This document shows, in pieces, positions 26,129-32,132 of a stretch of DNA of 32,132 bases. Under the pieces are notes generated by a model. That model was not told where the DNA came from and made no database searches. It saw only the letters and a program-made list of their open reading frames with translations. How positions within the stretch are numbered: position 1 is the stretch's first letter; each line of letters opens with the position of its first letter. A program made the translations under genes and the position numbers. The stretch comes from an uncultured Bacillota bacterium (lineage in GTDB: Bacteria; Bacillota_I; Bacilli_A; RF39; UBA660), in the NCBI GenBank assembly GCA_947644695.1, contig CANSAJ010000010.1, positions 1-32,132 on the forward strand, written 5' to 3'.

Positions 26129-26138
26129 TAAATTAAAA

Positions 26139-26160
26139 GAATCCCTTAGGGGATTTTTTT
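26139..26160 (+). terminator. Terminator of the str operon
   Basis: AATCCC and GGGATT form a 6-bp GC-containing stem with a 4-nt loop followed by a seven-T tract. Confidence 0.9.
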
Positions 26161-26177
26161 AGTTTCAAATACTTATG

Positions 26178-26262
26178 TTATAAAAAATGTTAAATAAAAG
26201 AAAATATTCCTTATAAAAAATGTAAAATTTATATAAATATTCGTTATAAAAAGTGCGAATAT
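26178..26262. repeat. Three direct repeats at an exact 33-bp period, plus inverted repeat
   Basis: TTATAAAAAATG, TTATAAAAAATG and TTATAAAAAGTG start at 26178, 26211 and 26244, each 33 bp apart (about three helical turns). Copies 2 and 3 share the extension ATATTC on their left. The third copy lies inside an inverted repeat with arms ATATTCG (26237-26243) and CGAATAT (26256-26262), which ends two bases before the -10 box of the ATPase gene. Confidence 0.85.
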
Positions 26263-26270
26263 GATATAAT
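26262..26270 (+). promoter_or_regulatory. Extended -10 promoter of the AAA/DUF4143 gene
   Basis: TGATATAAT is an extended -10 box, 20 bp before the ATG at 26290 (ribosome binding site AGAAGG). The inverted repeat overlaps its upstream edge. Confidence 0.75.
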
Positions 26271-26289
26271 ATATTTAGAAGAAGGTAAT

Positions 26290-27600
26290 ATGAAAAGAAA
26301 AATATATGAGAATCTTATAGAATGGAAAAATAATAAAGATAAAATGCCTGCAATTGTGTTAGGAGTCAGGCAATGTGGAAAAACTTATATAATAGAAAAA
26401 TTTTGTGAACAAGAATTTAAATCATTTGTTGAAATAAATTTATTAGAACGAAAAGATATAGTAAATCTTTATAAGTCAAATAAACCATCTAGTGAAAAAT
26501 TTAAAGAATTAAAGTTAAATTTAGGAATTGATTTAGAAAAAGAAGGAACAATATTATTCATAGATGAAATACAAGAATGTGAAGAACTTATTCAAGAATT
26601 AAAATATTTTTGTGAAAAACAGAATAGTAGTAGAATTATATGTGCAGGATCTCTATTAGGTGTAAAATTAGGTAGAATGAAAAGTTCACTTCCAGTTGGA
26701 AAAGTAAAATTATTTAATATGTACCCTATGGATTTTGAAGAATTTATGTGGGCAACTAATAATAAAATGCTTCTTGATGAAATAAGAAATTGTTATAATG
26801 CATTATCACCTATAGGCTCATCTCTTCATGAAAAAGCTATATCTTTGTATCGATCATTCCAAGTAATCGGAGGAATGCCTAAAAATATATCTAACTTTAT
26901 AGAAAATAATCAAGATTATATTAAAATGGATAATAGTATACTAGAAGATATAAAAAATGAATATTATGATGATTTTAAAAAACAAATAGACAATAAAAAT
27001 GATTCATTAAAAATAGAAGAAACTTATAAATCAGTACCTTCACAGTTAAGTAATGAATCTAATAAATTTCAATATTCCAAAATAAAAAAAGGCGGAAGAG
27101 GGTCAGAATATCAAAATTCAATTTCATGGTTAAAAAGTGCTAATTTAATAAATATCTCATATAAAGTATCTTTGCCTGAAATACCATTAGAAGGATTTAA
27201 AGATGTAAATGTATTTAAATTATTTATAAGTGATATAGGAATATTAAATAATATGCTAGGAATAAAACCGTTCGATATTTTAAATGACAATTTATCATTA
27301 TATAAAGGAGCAATAACAGAAAATTATGTAGCTAATGAATTTATATCAAATGGGTATAAACTTTATTATTGGGAAAGTAAAGGAACGGCAGAAGTTGATT
27401 TTTTATTATATACAGCTAATGGAATTATTCCAGTTGAGGTAAAAGCTAGTGATAATACAAAATCAAAAAGTTTAAAACTTTACATAGAAAAATATAATCC
27501 AAAATATGGTATAAGAATAAGTACTAAGAATTTTGGATTTGACAAAGAAACAAAAATAAAAATTATTCCATTATATGCAGTATTCTGTATAAATGATTAA
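26290..27600 (+). CDS. AAA+ ATPase with DUF4143 (PD-(D/E)XK-like) C terminus
   Basis: A 436-residue P-loop ATPase of the prokaryotic AAA_14/DUF4143 family. Walker A is GVRQCGKT (25-32), Walker B is LFIDEIQ (Asp92, Glu93), and ICAGSLLGV near 117-125 is the sensor-1 segment. A winged-helix-like region spans about 245-300. The C-terminal domain shows EVDFLL (Glu368, Asp370) and PVEVKA (Glu383, Lys385), the spacing of a PD-(D/E)XK nuclease-like core with its residues intact. The family is common in gut bacteria and archaea and its function is not established. It has its own regulated-looking promoter. The broken gene at 3963-4719 is its close relative. A self-regulating defence or mobile module is a hypothesis only. 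Confidence 0.9.
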   Translation: MKRKIYENLIEWKNNKDKMPAIVLGVRQCGKTYIIEKFCEQEFKSFVEINLLERKDIVNLYKSNKPSSEKFKELKLNLGIDLEKEGTILFIDEIQECEELIQELKYFCEKQNSSRIICAGSLLGVKLGRMKSSLPVGKVKLFNMYPMDFEEFMWATNNKMLLDEIRNCYNALSPIGSSLHEKAISLYRSFQVIGGMPKNISNFIENNQDYIKMDNSILEDIKNEYYDDFKKQIDNKNDSLKIEETYKSVPSQLSNESNKFQYSKIKKGGRGSEYQNSISWLKSANLINISYKVSLPEIPLEGFKDVNVFKLFISDIGILNNMLGIKPFDILNDNLSLYKGAITENYVANEFISNGYKLYYWESKGTAEVDFLLYTANGIIPVEVKASDNTKSKSLKLYIEKYNPKYGIRISTKNFGFDKETKIKIIPLYAVFCIND

Positions 27601-27647
27601 ATCAACTTGTAAAGTGAAAACTTTTTTAAATTAAATATATCTAATGA

Positions 27648-27656
27648 TGATATAAT
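27648..27656 (+). promoter_or_regulatory. Extended -10 promoter of the membrane-anchored protein gene
   Basis: TGATATAAT lies 25 bp before the ATG at 27682. A weak AAAGT/ACTTT hairpin with a T run (27611-27626) upstream may end the ATPase transcript. Confidence 0.6.
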
Positions 27657-27681
27657 TATCTAAGAAAGTATAAGGAAAAGG

Positions 27682-28371
27682 ATGAATGAATTAATTATGG
27701 AAAAGAAAAAAACAAGTATTTTAATAATCATACTATTTACACTTTGTTTATTTTATTCAGGGTGTCTAACATTCATAGTTTTAAAAAATAATATGCCTAT
27801 TAATAACAAAGAAAATAGCAATGATAAAACAGAAGAAAAAGATGATAAAAAAGAACCAGAAGAAAAACCAAATATATATTCTGAAACTGACTATATCAGA
27901 AAAACAGAAGTAAACTTAGAAGAAAAAAGTTGTAAAAACACACTTATAAAAGCAAATATTGAGAATGGAAATATTATAATATCAGATGAAACAAAAGAAA
28001 TAATACTGAACACAAAAAATGCAAAATATCTATATAAAACTAGCTATCAAATATGTACAAATGTAATTCTATTTTTTATAACAAATGATGGTAAATTATA
28101 TAAAATAACTAACCCCAATGAATTAATAAAAGACAGAAATATAAAAACTGGAAATATACTTGAAATGTCAGATATATATGGATTAAAATTTGAATACTCT
28201 AGTATTGAAAGACTTTCAACTAAAGATGACATAATAACTGAATTTTTAGGTGAATACAACGCATCTGATCAAGACGTAGATACATACGGATTAATGAATG
28301 ATGAAATAATAGTATTAGATTTTTATAATAATAAAAAAAGTTTCAACTATCGTGATGACATATTTCATTAA
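27682..28371 (+). CDS. Unknown membrane-anchored extracytoplasmic protein
   Basis: This 229-residue protein has an N-terminal signal-anchor helix (about 13-37) preceded by basic residues. A Lys/Glu/Asp-rich linker (about 40-62) and a soluble domain of about 165 residues follow, with paired Cys residues in EKSCKN and YQICTN. FYSGC in the helix looks like a lipobox, but Tyr at -3 and continued hydrophobic residues after the Cys argue against lipoprotein processing. The start has AAGGAAAAGG just upstream. I do not recognise the fold. It sits between the ATPase and the dehydrogenase, with its own -10 box. Confidence 0.8.
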   Translation: MNELIMEKKKTSILIIILFTLCLFYSGCLTFIVLKNNMPINNKENSNDKTEEKDDKKEPEEKPNIYSETDYIRKTEVNLEEKSCKNTLIKANIENGNIIISDETKEIILNTKNAKYLYKTSYQICTNVILFFITNDGKLYKITNPNELIKDRNIKTGNILEMSDIYGLKFEYSSIERLSTKDDIITEFLGEYNASDQDVDTYGLMNDEIIVLDFYNNKKSFNYRDDIFH

Positions 28372-28404
28372 TAAATATAGAATAATATATTAAGGAGGAT
28401 AAAA

Positions 28405-29175
28405 ATGAAATTAGAAAATAAAGTAGCAGTAATAACAGGTGGATATAAAGGAATAGGAAGAGGAATCGTAAATGTATTTTTGAGTCACGGAGCAAAAGTA
28501 GTAGTACTTGATTATGATGATAAAGTAACAGAAATGAATAATGAAAATATTCTAGCTTATAAAGTGGATATAAGAAACATAACTGAAATAGAAGAGGCAA
28601 TAAAAGATGCCAAAAATAAATTTGGAAAAATAAATATACTTGTAAATAATGCAGGTGTCTGTAAATTAGAAACTTTCGAAAATATGACAGATGAAATAAA
28701 GAACTTTCACTTTGATATAAATATAAATGGTGTATGGAATACTACTAAGATACTACTTAAATATTTAAAAGAAGAAGAAAAAAGTTCAATAGTAAACATG
28801 TCTAGTGTAACAGGACCATTAGTAGCAGATCCTGGTGAAGTAGCTTATGCAACTACAAAAGGCGCAGTATTAGGATTCACAAAAAGTTTAGCAAGAGAAC
28901 TAGCTGACGATGGTATAAGAGTAAATGCAATAATGCCTGGATATGTAAGAACTCCACTAGTTGAAGGAATGGCAGTAGAAAGTGATAAATCAAATCCAGA
29001 AAGTGTAATAGATGGAATTGCATCTGCTATACCTTTAAAAAGACTAGCAACACCTGAAGAAGTAGGTGAACTAGCTGCATTTCTAGCCAGTGAAGAATCA
29101 AGTTATATTACAGGACAAGGAATTGTCATTGACGGAGGCTCAACATTACCCGAAACAGCAGTGGTGGGAATATAG
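28405..29175 (+). CDS. ucpA: UcpA-type short-chain dehydrogenase
   Basis: A cytosolic NAD(P)-dependent oxidoreductase of 256 residues. The dinucleotide loop TGGYKGIG (11-18), NNAG, catalytic Ser in MSSVTG and the YATTK active-site Tyr/Lys are present. Beyond the generic SDR motifs it matches E. coli UcpA over distinctive stretches recalled from memory: NNAGVC, NGVWNTTK, SSVTGPLVADPGE, PGYVRTPLVEGMA, EVGELAAFLAS and the end GGSTLPETAVVGI. The substrate of UcpA is not established. A strong AAGGAGGAT site precedes the ATG. Its single-gene setting between accessory loci suggests acquisition by transfer. Confidence 0.85.
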   Translation: MKLENKVAVITGGYKGIGRGIVNVFLSHGAKVVVLDYDDKVTEMNNENILAYKVDIRNITEIEEAIKDAKNKFGKINILVNNAGVCKLETFENMTDEIKNFHFDININGVWNTTKILLKYLKEEEKSSIVNMSSVTGPLVADPGEVAYATTKGAVLGFTKSLARELADDGIRVNAIMPGYVRTPLVEGMAVESDKSNPESVIDGIASAIPLKRLATPEEVGELAAFLASEESSYITGQGIVIDGGSTLPETAVVGI

Positions 29176-29233
29176 AAAAATATTTCCAAAACTAAGCAAC
29201 TTTCTGAAGTTTTGGAAATATTTTTCCAAAACT
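29176..29233. repeat. 18-bp perfect inverted repeat plus third half-site
   Basis: Arms AAAAATATTTCCAAAACT (29176-29193) and its exact complement (29208-29225) are separated by 14 bp. A third TTTCCAAAACT follows in the first orientation at 29223-29233, running into the -35 box of the next gene. It starts right after the ucpA stop and ends in TTTTT, so it can also serve as the ucpA terminator. Confidence 0.88.
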
Positions 29234-29261
29234 TGACATTTGTTTTTGAAAAAGTTATACT
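29233..29261 (+). promoter_or_regulatory. Consensus promoter of the second AAA/DUF4143 gene
   Basis: TTGACA (29233-29238) and TATACT (29256-29261) are 17 bp apart. The third half-site of the repeat overlaps the -35 box by one base. Confidence 0.9.
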
Positions 29262-29279
29262 TGTAATGGAGGTAAACGT

Positions 29280-30479
29280 ATGATAGAAAGAAAAGAATAT
29301 CTTGATGAATTAAAAAGATGGAAAGATAAGGATTTAATTAAAGTTGTTACAGGTATAAGAAGATGCGGAAAATCAACTTTATTTGATCTCTTCATTAATT
29401 ATTTAAAAGAAAATAATATAAAAGAAGATCAAATAATAAAAATAAATCTAGAAGATATAGATTACGATTTTGAAAATTATAAAGAATTATATAATTATAT
29501 AGTAAAAAAAATTGACAAAAATAAAAAATATTATATATTTCTAGATGAAATTCAAAATATTAAGGATTTTCAAAAAGCTGTAGACAGTTTATACATAAAG
29601 AAAAATGTTGACGTATACATAACAGGTTCAAATGCATTTCTTTTATCTGGAGAACTAGCAACGTTATTATCAGGTAGATATATAGAAATAAAAATGTTGC
29701 CTTTATCTTTTAAAGAATATATAACCGCTTTTGAAGACAATAACTATCATAAACTATTTCAAGATTATATGAAAGTTGGCGGAATGCCAGGAAATATAAA
29801 TATATTAAAAACAAATCCTAATGATGTAGATAAATATTTAGATGGTATATTTTCAACAGTAGTATATAAAGATATAATGTTAAAAAATAACATAAATGAT
29901 AAAATGTTATTAGAAAGTATATTAAAATTTATTTTTGATAGTGTTGGTAGTCCTATATCGATAAAAAAAATTAGTGATACATTAACTAGTAAAGGTACTT
30001 CTACAAGTAATCATACAGTAGAAAATTATATAAGAGCTTTTTTAGAAAGCTTCTTAATCTATAAAGCAGAAAGATTTGACATTAAAGGTAAAAAACTATT
30101 ATCTAGAGATTATAAATTTTATGCAGTAGATCAAGGGCTAAGAAGCTATTTACTAGGTAAAAAAGCAAATAGTGATATGGGCCACATATTAGAAAATATT
30201 GTATATTTAGAATTACTTAGAAGAGGATATAAAGTTTATGTCGGTAAATCAGATGAATTAGAAATAGATTTTATAGCTGAAAATAGAGAAGGCTTAAAAT
30301 ACTATCAAGTAGCTTTGACAGTTAGAGATGAATCTGTTTTATCAAGAGAATTAAAGTCACTTCAAAAATCTGGAGATCATTATCCTAAATATTTACTAAC
30401 ACTAGACTTTGATTTAGAAACAGATTATGATGGAATAACAAAAATAAATGTAATAGATTGGCTATTAAAAGACGAATAA
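29280..30479 (+). CDS. AAA+ ATPase with DUF4143, second subfamily
   Basis: A 399-residue AAA_14/DUF4143 protein, only distantly related to the one at 26290. Walker A is GIRRCGKST (25-33), Walker B is YIFLDEIQ (Asp89, Glu90), and VYITGSNAFLL is sensor 1. A winged-helix-like segment follows (PISIKKISDTL, near 230). In the C-terminal domain EIDFIA is conserved, but the usual EVK triad reads YYQVALTV, with Gln in place of Glu, so nuclease-like chemistry is doubtful in this subfamily. The ATG has a TGGAGG site. It is a single-gene unit with a strong promoter, an upstream inverted repeat and a terminator. Function unknown. Confidence 0.9.
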   Translation: MIERKEYLDELKRWKDKDLIKVVTGIRRCGKSTLFDLFINYLKENNIKEDQIIKINLEDIDYDFENYKELYNYIVKKIDKNKKYYIFLDEIQNIKDFQKAVDSLYIKKNVDVYITGSNAFLLSGELATLLSGRYIEIKMLPLSFKEYITAFEDNNYHKLFQDYMKVGGMPGNINILKTNPNDVDKYLDGIFSTVVYKDIMLKNNINDKMLLESILKFIFDSVGSPISIKKISDTLTSKGTSTSNHTVENYIRAFLESFLIYKAERFDIKGKKLLSRDYKFYAVDQGLRSYLLGKKANSDMGHILENIVYLELLRRGYKVYVGKSDELEIDFIAENREGLKYYQVALTVRDESVLSRELKSLQKSGDHYPKYLLTLDFDLETDYDGITKINVIDWLLKDE

Positions 30480-30485
30480 AAAAAA

Positions 30486-30505
30486 CAGAAAGATTTTTCT
30501 TTCTG
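30486..30505. terminator. Bidirectional terminator
   Basis: CAGAAAGA and TCTTTCTG form a perfect 8-bp stem with a TTTT loop. An A run on the left serves the minus-strand rpmB, and T-rich sequence on the right serves the ATPase gene. Confidence 0.88.
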
Positions 30506-30507
30506 AT

Positions 30508-30669
30508 TTATTTTTCTAAACTTCTAAGTTCTCTAGCTGACATTCTAACTTTTTTGCCATTTAACTTAACAGTTTGAAGATTTACTTTCTGAGTTTTATT
30601 AGTAGCCTTTAAAGAGAAAGGTCTATTATTAGCACTCATATTTTTTCTACTAGATATATTTTTAGCCAT
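30508..30669 (-). CDS. rpmB: 50S ribosomal protein L28, short form
   Basis: The start is the ATG at 30669 (MAKNISSRKNMSANNRPFSL), placed behind TAAGGAGG; the longer open frame to 30708 reaches back through that site and into the promoter. The product has 53 residues against the usual 60 or so. The shared core is clear: a SANNRPFSL segment, QKVNLQTVKLNGKKVRMSAR and the LRSLEK end. The Cys-containing N-terminal part seen in other L28 proteins is missing. It is a monocistronic gene divergent from nfo. Confidence 0.88.
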   Translation of the reverse strand: MAKNISSRKNMSANNRPFSLKATNKTQKVNLQTVKLNGKKVRMSARELRSLEK

Positions 30670-30698
30670 TATAAATTGCCTCCTTAAACTTCTATAAT

Positions 30699-30744
30699 AA
30701 TTTACCATAAAATACTGGTTTAGTCAATGAAATTTTGCTATAAT
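30699..30744. promoter_or_regulatory. Divergent promoters of rpmB and nfo
   Basis: Toward rpmB (minus) TTGACT (30722-30727) and TAAATT (30699-30704) are 17 bp apart, with a TG extension. Toward nfo (plus) TGCTATAAT (30736-30744) is an extended -10 box. Its -35 region overlaps the rpmB -35, so the two promoters may compete. Confidence 0.75.
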
Positions 30745-30769
30745 CTTAAGTAGCAAAAGAGGTGAGAAT

Positions 30770-31657
30770 ATGCTATATATTGGAAGTCACACAAGTTATT
30801 TAAAAGACAAACAACTACTTGGTGTAGTAGAAGAAAGCTTAAGTTATAATTCAAATGCATTTATGTTTTACACAGGTAGTAACCAAAGTACATTAAGATT
30901 TCCTATAAATCATGAATTAAGAGACAAAGCTCATGCATTAATGAAAGAAAATAATATAGATAAAAGAAATTGCATAGTACATGCTCCATTCATAATAAAC
31001 CTTGCAAACGATAGTGACGAAGATAAATACAATTTTTATGTAAACTTTCTTAAAAATGAAATAGATAGATGTATTGAACTAGATATAACTAAACTAGTGC
31101 TGCATCCTGGTTCATACACTAATCTAGATAGACAAACTGGAATAGAAAATATTGCTAAAGGTTTAAATCAAGCACTTGATGACAAAGAAGGAATAGAATT
31201 GCTACTAGAGTACATGAGCGGAAAAGGAACAGAAGTAGGTAGTAGCATTGATGATCTAAAAGGAATTATAGACTTATTACACGAAAATGTAAAAGACAAA
31301 GTATTTGTATGCTTAGATACATGTCATATAAATGATTCGGGTTGGGACATAAAAGATTTTGATAAATTTTTAGATGAATTTGACTCAAAAATAGGAATAA
31401 ACAAAATAAAATGTATTCATATAAACGATTCATACAATGATGTAGGTTCCCACAAAGATAGACATGCGAACTTTGGATATGGCACTATTGGTTTTGATAA
31501 ATTAATAAATGTTGTTTACAATAAAAGACTAGACAATATTCCAAAAATATTAGAAACACCTTGGATAAACAGAAATGAGAAAAACACTTATGCCCCATAC
31601 AAATTTGAAATAGAAATGATAAGAAAAAAAGAGTTTGTAGATTATATTAATCTATAA
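30770..31657 (+). CDS. nfo: Endonuclease IV (AP endonuclease)
   Basis: A zinc-dependent AP endonuclease of base-excision repair, 295 residues, in the cytosol. The TIM-barrel signatures are present: IGSHTS at the start, VHAPFIINLAN, KLVLHPGSYTN, LLEYMSGKGTEVG, CLDTCHIND, CIHINDSYNDVGSHKDRHAN and ILETPW, which contribute the His, Glu and Asp ligands of the metal cluster. The usual LETM is LEYM here, with Tyr replacing Thr and the Glu ligand kept. Ribosome binding site AGAGGTG. It converges with a YqfT-like gene, overlapping by 11 bp. The same two genes are neighbours in B. subtilis (yqfS-yqfT). Confidence 0.95.
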   Translation: MLYIGSHTSYLKDKQLLGVVEESLSYNSNAFMFYTGSNQSTLRFPINHELRDKAHALMKENNIDKRNCIVHAPFIINLANDSDEDKYNFYVNFLKNEIDRCIELDITKLVLHPGSYTNLDRQTGIENIAKGLNQALDDKEGIELLLEYMSGKGTEVGSSIDDLKGIIDLLHENVKDKVFVCLDTCHINDSGWDIKDFDKFLDEFDSKIGINKIKCIHINDSYNDVGSHKDRHANFGYGTIGFDKLINVVYNKRLDNIPKILETPWINRNEKNTYAPYKFEIEMIRKKEFVDYINL

Positions 31658-31901
31658 ACTTTTTATATTTATTAAATAACTCTAAAAGCTTATCATAAGC
31701 TTCTTCGCTCATCTGATCCTTTTTAGACTCTATAACTTCTAAACCATGTCCGTCTAATATATAATCTGCATTCTCTCTAATAGTAGTAATAAATAAAGAT
31801 GCTTCCTCTTGTGTAATAGAAATTCCTTCCTTTAAAGCAAAATCAATCACTTTATCTTCACTTAAATTCATGGCATAAGCCTTAATTATATTCTTATTCA
31901 T
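31647..31901 (-). CDS. Small DUF2624/YqfT-like protein
   Basis: An 84-residue helical protein starting at the ATG at 31901 (MNKNIIKAYAMNLSEDKVID) behind GAGGAGTG. The pattern of an N-terminal helix, a leucine-rich centre with SITQEEASLFITTI, and a charged tail resembles DUF2624 (YqfT), whose gene sits beside nfo in Bacillus. The assignment leans on that neighbourhood as much as on sequence. The function of the family is unknown. The gene is convergent with nfo and their ends overlap by 11 bp. Confidence 0.65.
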   Translation of the reverse strand: MNKNIIKAYAMNLSEDKVIDFALKEGISITQEEASLFITTIRENADYILDGHGLEVIESKKDQMSEEAYDKLLELFNKYKKFID

Positions 31902-32011
31902 AATCACTCCTCAATAAATACTATGAATTATTTATTAAAAAAAGTACAAAATATTACTGAAAAGATTATTTTTTAAACCAATAAATTATCAGTAACACTA
32001 ACATTTTTTCA

Positions 32012-32040
32012 TTGACATTGATAATGGGTGCTAGTAAAAT
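32012..32040 (+). promoter_or_regulatory. Promoter of the partial gene at the window end
   Basis: TTGACA (32012-32017) and TAAAAT (32035-32040) are 17 bp apart. ATTATCA (31985-31991) and TGATAAT (32019-32025) form an inverted repeat flanking the -35 box. Confidence 0.85.
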
Positions 32041-32077
32041 AAATCATAGAATAGTAGTATAGCGAGGTTATAAGGGT

Positions 32078-32132
32078 ATGAAATTATTAAAAACAAAAGT
32101 AGGAATATTTACAATACTAATGATACTAACAA
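32078..32132 (+). CDS. Exported protein, 3' truncated by window edge
   Basis: Eighteen codons are visible from the ATG at 32078 (MKLLKTKVGIFTILMILT), with AGCGAGGTTATAAGGG upstream and a consensus promoter. Basic residues followed by a hydrophobic stretch indicate a signal peptide or membrane anchor. Nothing more can be said of its function. It could be a surface protein of the kind seen at the left edge. Confidence 0.75.
   Translation, partial: MKLLKTKVGIFTILMILT

Noticed and set aside
26178-26262. Regular repeats as a CRISPR array
   Set aside because: Only 12 bp are repeated, the intervening bases are not spacer-like, and no cas genes are nearby. An operator is the better reading.
1-32132. 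tRNA or rRNA genes
   Set aside because: I looked for T-loop-like and rRNA-like conserved stretches in every intergenic region and saw none.
1-32132. Insertion sequence or prophage
   Set aside because: No transposase, integrase or phage structural protein is encoded. Gene decay here is by frameshift and deletion, with no visible element ends.

Overview
The window comes from a very AT-rich Gram-positive-type genome that uses UGA as stop. FtsA/FtsZ/EzrA, an FtsK/SpoIIIE translocase, a YmfF/YmfH peptidase pair, an Nfo plus YqfT-like pair, CotF-like coat proteins and strong AGGAGG ribosome binding sites all point to Bacillota. A small-genome, uncultured, gut-type Bacilli lineage (RF39-like or similar) is my inference from composition and gene style; no rRNA is present to settle it.

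Layout. 1-1.4 kb: the 3' end of a repeat-containing secreted protein. 1.5-3.9 kb: ftsA-ftsZ. 3.9-4.7 kb: a broken AAA/DUF4143 ATPase gene. 4.7-6.0 kb (minus): two CotF-like genes and rpsD with a probable S4 autoregulatory leader. 6.26-9.03 kb: a tightly overlapping envelope operon (GT28 glycolipid glycosyltransferase, NodB-type deacetylase, LPG-synthase/flippase-type membrane protein). 9.0-9.64 kb (minus): a probable frameshifted membrane gene. 9.83-14.49 kb: ezrA-ftsK-deoD. 14.6-17.15 kb: ymfF-ymfH. 17.2-17.9 kb: an unknown gene with a decayed relative at 20.9-21.5 kb. 18.4-20.8 kb (minus): a transglutaminase-like gene interrupted at an A8 run, and a coiled-coil protein behind a palindromic operator-like site. 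21.6-26.1 kb: the str operon (rpsL-rpsG-fusA-tuf), with a short EF-Tu-like P-loop fragment between fusA and tuf. 26.3-30.5 kb: an accessory block with two intact AAA/DUF4143 ATPases, a membrane-anchored protein and a UcpA-type dehydrogenase. 30.5-31.9 kb: rpmB, nfo and a YqfT-like gene. The window ends in the signal sequence of another exported protein.

How it fits together. The core is cell division (FtsZ ring, its FtsA and EzrA partners, DNA translocase), translation, and envelope lipid/polysaccharide chemistry. The accessory layer is the most interesting part. Three AAA/DUF4143 loci (one dead) each carry a different, strong inverted repeat just upstream of the -10 box or overlapping the promoter. 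One locus also has three 12-bp direct repeats at an exact 33-bp period. I read these as self-regulated mobile-like modules of unknown function. Several frameshifts and decayed paralogues show active gene erosion around them. I found no tRNA, rRNA, CRISPR array or insertion sequence.
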